Shown here piece after piece: positions 13,601 to 13,836 of a DNA stretch of 13,836 bases. The notes below the pieces were generated by a model. That model was not told the origin of the DNA. It saw only the letters and a program-made list of their open reading frames with translations, and made no database searches. Position 1 is the first letter of the stretch. The number at the start of each line of letters is the position of its first letter. Source of the stretch: Anaerolineales bacterium (GTDB lineage: Bacteria > Chloroflexota > Anaerolineae > Anaerolineales > Villigracilaceae); the NCBI GenBank assembly GCA_024763295.1, contig JANTFU010000025.1, positions 1-13,836 of the forward strand. The letters run 5' to 3'. The translations under genes and the position numbers were made by a program.

Positions 13601-13836
13601 GGGGTCATAGCTGGCAGCTTCTTTAGGGGTGAGATGGACGACATGGCTCAAATCAACTGCACCGAGGATGGATGCGACTTGGTTAGGGTCGTAATCAGCG
13701 CTTTTCTTGAAGATGAGAACTTTGGGGTGATCGTAGAAGGTGAAGGCTTCTTCGGCGGCTTGATCGTTGATCGAGATGCCGAAAATGGTCGGATAGGACT
13801 CGAAAACGCCGACCAAATCGTAACCAAGATTGCCTT
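10667..13836 (-). CDS. DUF2298 / Chlor_Arch_YYY family polytopic membrane protein (5' end outside window)
   Basis: The frame stays open to the right edge, so the N-terminus is missing. At least 1055 residues are visible, and the TTG at 13814-13816 should not be taken as a start. The upstream part (GYDLVGVFESYPTIFGI ... YDHPKVLIFKK) looks like the end of a soluble segment. About 17 hydrophobic helices follow. The family hallmark GGYLNYYYFGF is encoded near 12921-12945, and FLYSDLHAHM near 12115-12145. After the last helix comes a soluble C-terminal domain of about 190 residues (ILWMRENIVGSPVIVEA, KYHVRYIVVGQVE). The family is known mainly from Chloroflexota and archaea and resembles GT39/ArnT-like membrane glycosyltransferases. 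A role in envelope glycan transfer is plausible but unproven. Three hydrophilic loops are encoded by palindromic repeats, including one of about 120 residues between adjacent helices. These loops look like insertions. Confidence 0.88.
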   Translation of the reverse strand, partial: GNLGYDLVGVFESYPTIFGISINDQAAEEAFTFYDHPKVLIFKKSADYDPNQVASILGAVDLSHVVHLTPKEAASYDPAEAEKDLMLPADVWEKQQAGGTWTELFPPNSLLNKVPVVGMLVWYFFVFILGIFTYPIVRRAFPGLADKGYPLARIFGLLLLAYFSWLLGSVGVAYSRLTIGLVFLGIVVVGSFLFYNEFARQLHRRSNLPANDETASAQERAPRRFIEYIKQEWNSNRCYYLIIEGLFLAFFLIDLIIRIANPDLWHPSKGGERPMDLSYWMAVMKSTSFPPYDPWFAGGYLNYYYFGFVLVGTPIKLLGLTPTTAYNYLLPTLFALVGIGAFSVGWNLVASRKKKEETSAAPERDKTSTQDDSKETFISFINREMPYKLEDLPQPAAKAKQIYRTWRFFSLTIQFLSSKFSSTNIKEASAVPERSDRQGAQSKDGADDNEHRSSTTASHSFSLRSETGNNFFAGLAASAFMLLLGNLGTIRAIYQGLQRIVDPTAHTADISIFKHFSFAMQGLWRIITQGALLPIGWGDWYWFPSRVIPAPGDVEPITEFPLFTFLYSDLHAHMIVLPLALLAIAWAVSFLSARISGKNSLAQIGVEITVASLIVGALRPTNTWDLYAYLPLLAIVIAYALIRYSCTRKNTDGTEKEQKVFTPCKSVSQKIFLAIGGVALFVVLSSLLYQPYIANFGQAYGKINAWKGSHTPVGSYFAQWGLLLFVIVSWMWWETHEWMARTPYSALAKWRGAMQGIFVLLIGLLLGLAFLKVRIGWITVPLLLWAGLLILQRELDERKRLVLFIVGTGLALTTIVEVIALAGDIGRMNTVFKLYLQAWTFFAISAGAALIWLLPETRKWTDRWQSAWRMVLGALVIGAMLFTITATLDKMRDRVDASAPNGLDGMAYMKSAPYWDGVEMDLSQDYDGILWMRENIVGSPVIVEANTPEYRWGSRYTIYTGLPGVVGWNWHQRQQRALNPTVVTDRVAEVGSFYNSVDIHETQLFLQKYHVRYIVVGQVEHQYYTPEGLAKFEIYNGALWDEVFREGKTVIYAVR
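11833..11896. repeat. Inverted repeat of ACACGGA units inside the DUF2298 gene
   Basis: ACACGG (11833-11838) and ACACGGA (11843-11849) pair with CCGTGT (11891-11896) and TCCGTGT (11880-11886), around an AT-rich centre with an additional TCCGTG copy (11871-11876). It is in frame and encodes the charged loop containing CTRKNTDGTEKEQK between two membrane helices. Confidence 0.8.
12439..12540. repeat. Nested palindrome inside the DUF2298 gene
   Basis: CTGAGCGGAG (12439-12448) is the exact reverse complement of CTCCGCTCAG (12531-12540). Inside it, AGTCGAAG (12470-12477) is the exact reverse complement of CTTCGACT (12506-12513). It encodes a Ser/Asp/Arg-rich hydrophilic stretch (ERSDRQGAQSKDGADDNEHR) just before the helix starting NNFFAGLAASAF. 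Confidence 0.85.
12533..12557. repeat. 25-bp direct repeat, copy 1 (inside DUF2298 gene)
   Basis: Bases 12533-12557 match 12743-12767 at 23 of 25 positions. Both copies are read in the same frame and give EASAVPER here. Copy 1 overlaps the right arm of the nested palindrome. Confidence 0.85.
12743..12767. repeat. 25-bp direct repeat, copy 2 (inside DUF2298 gene)
   Basis: Second copy, 210 bases from the first, encoding ETSAAPER. It lies at the N-terminal side of the long inserted loop, next to a TTCTTC-rich tract (12763-12780) that encodes RKKKEE. Confidence 0.85.
13161..13245. repeat. Cruciform-like palindromic element inside the DUF2298 gene
   Basis: AATCTGCGAG (13161-13170) pairs with CTCGCAAATT (13236-13245) with one mismatch. 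Within it are hairpins GGCGC / GCGCC (13170-13174 with 13183-13187), GAAGCAGTCTC / GAGATTGCTTC (13188-13198 with 13211-13221, one mismatch) and GCTTC / GAAGC (13217-13221 with 13228-13232). It encodes the hydrophilic loop containing RRSNLPANDETASAQERAPR. Confidence 0.8.

Overview
The window looks like an ordinary stretch of chromosome from a bacterium of the phylum Chloroflexota, most likely class Anaerolineae. This is inferred from protein style, not from a search. The strongest pointers are the large DUF2298 / 'Chlor_Arch_YYY' membrane protein, a lipoprotein with the Pro/Thr/Ala/Gln-rich linker typical of that phylum, and many palindromic short-unit repeats in gaps and inside a gene. Base composition is moderate and even. 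I see no insertion sequence, prophage, CRISPR array or integration module.

Layout. 1-156 (-): N-terminal end of a type-5 (UdgB-like) uracil-DNA glycosylase, running off the left edge. 243-3437 (+): a secreted-sensor diguanylate cyclase with 14 propeller repeats, Y_Y_Y domain, one membrane helix, coiled coil and GGEEF domain, closed by a strong terminator. 3438-3833: gene-free, with hairpins and a promoter. 3834-4706 (+): CitE/CLYBL-type acyl-CoA lyase. 4793-5632 (+): EamA/DMT transporter. 5633-5808: convergent gap with a bidirectional terminator. 5809-7578 (-): oligoendopeptidase F. 7683-8717 (-): lipoprotein of unknown function. 8828-9889 (-): YchF/OLA1-type P-loop ATPase. 10040-10121 (+): tRNA-Leu(CAA) with its own promoter and terminator. 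10157-10522 (-): stand-alone receiver-domain response regulator. 10667-13836 (-): DUF2298 membrane protein, running off the right edge.

The genes do not form one obvious pathway. They are a mixture of housekeeping functions (DNA repair, translation-linked ATPase, tRNA, peptide turnover), signalling (c-di-GMP sensor, orphan receiver), CoA-ester metabolism and envelope functions. I do not see a new multi-gene system. The most unusual signal is a set of imperfect palindromes of several distinct sequence types. Four lie in spacers: 4716-4773, 7615-7658, 9914-9960 and 10016-10037 (the tRNA 5' leader). At least three, plus a 25-bp direct duplication, lie inside the reading frame of the DUF2298 gene, always in a hydrophilic segment and without breaking the frame. 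The second notable point is a TATAAT box exactly six bases before the best start codon of the response regulator, suggesting a leaderless mRNA.
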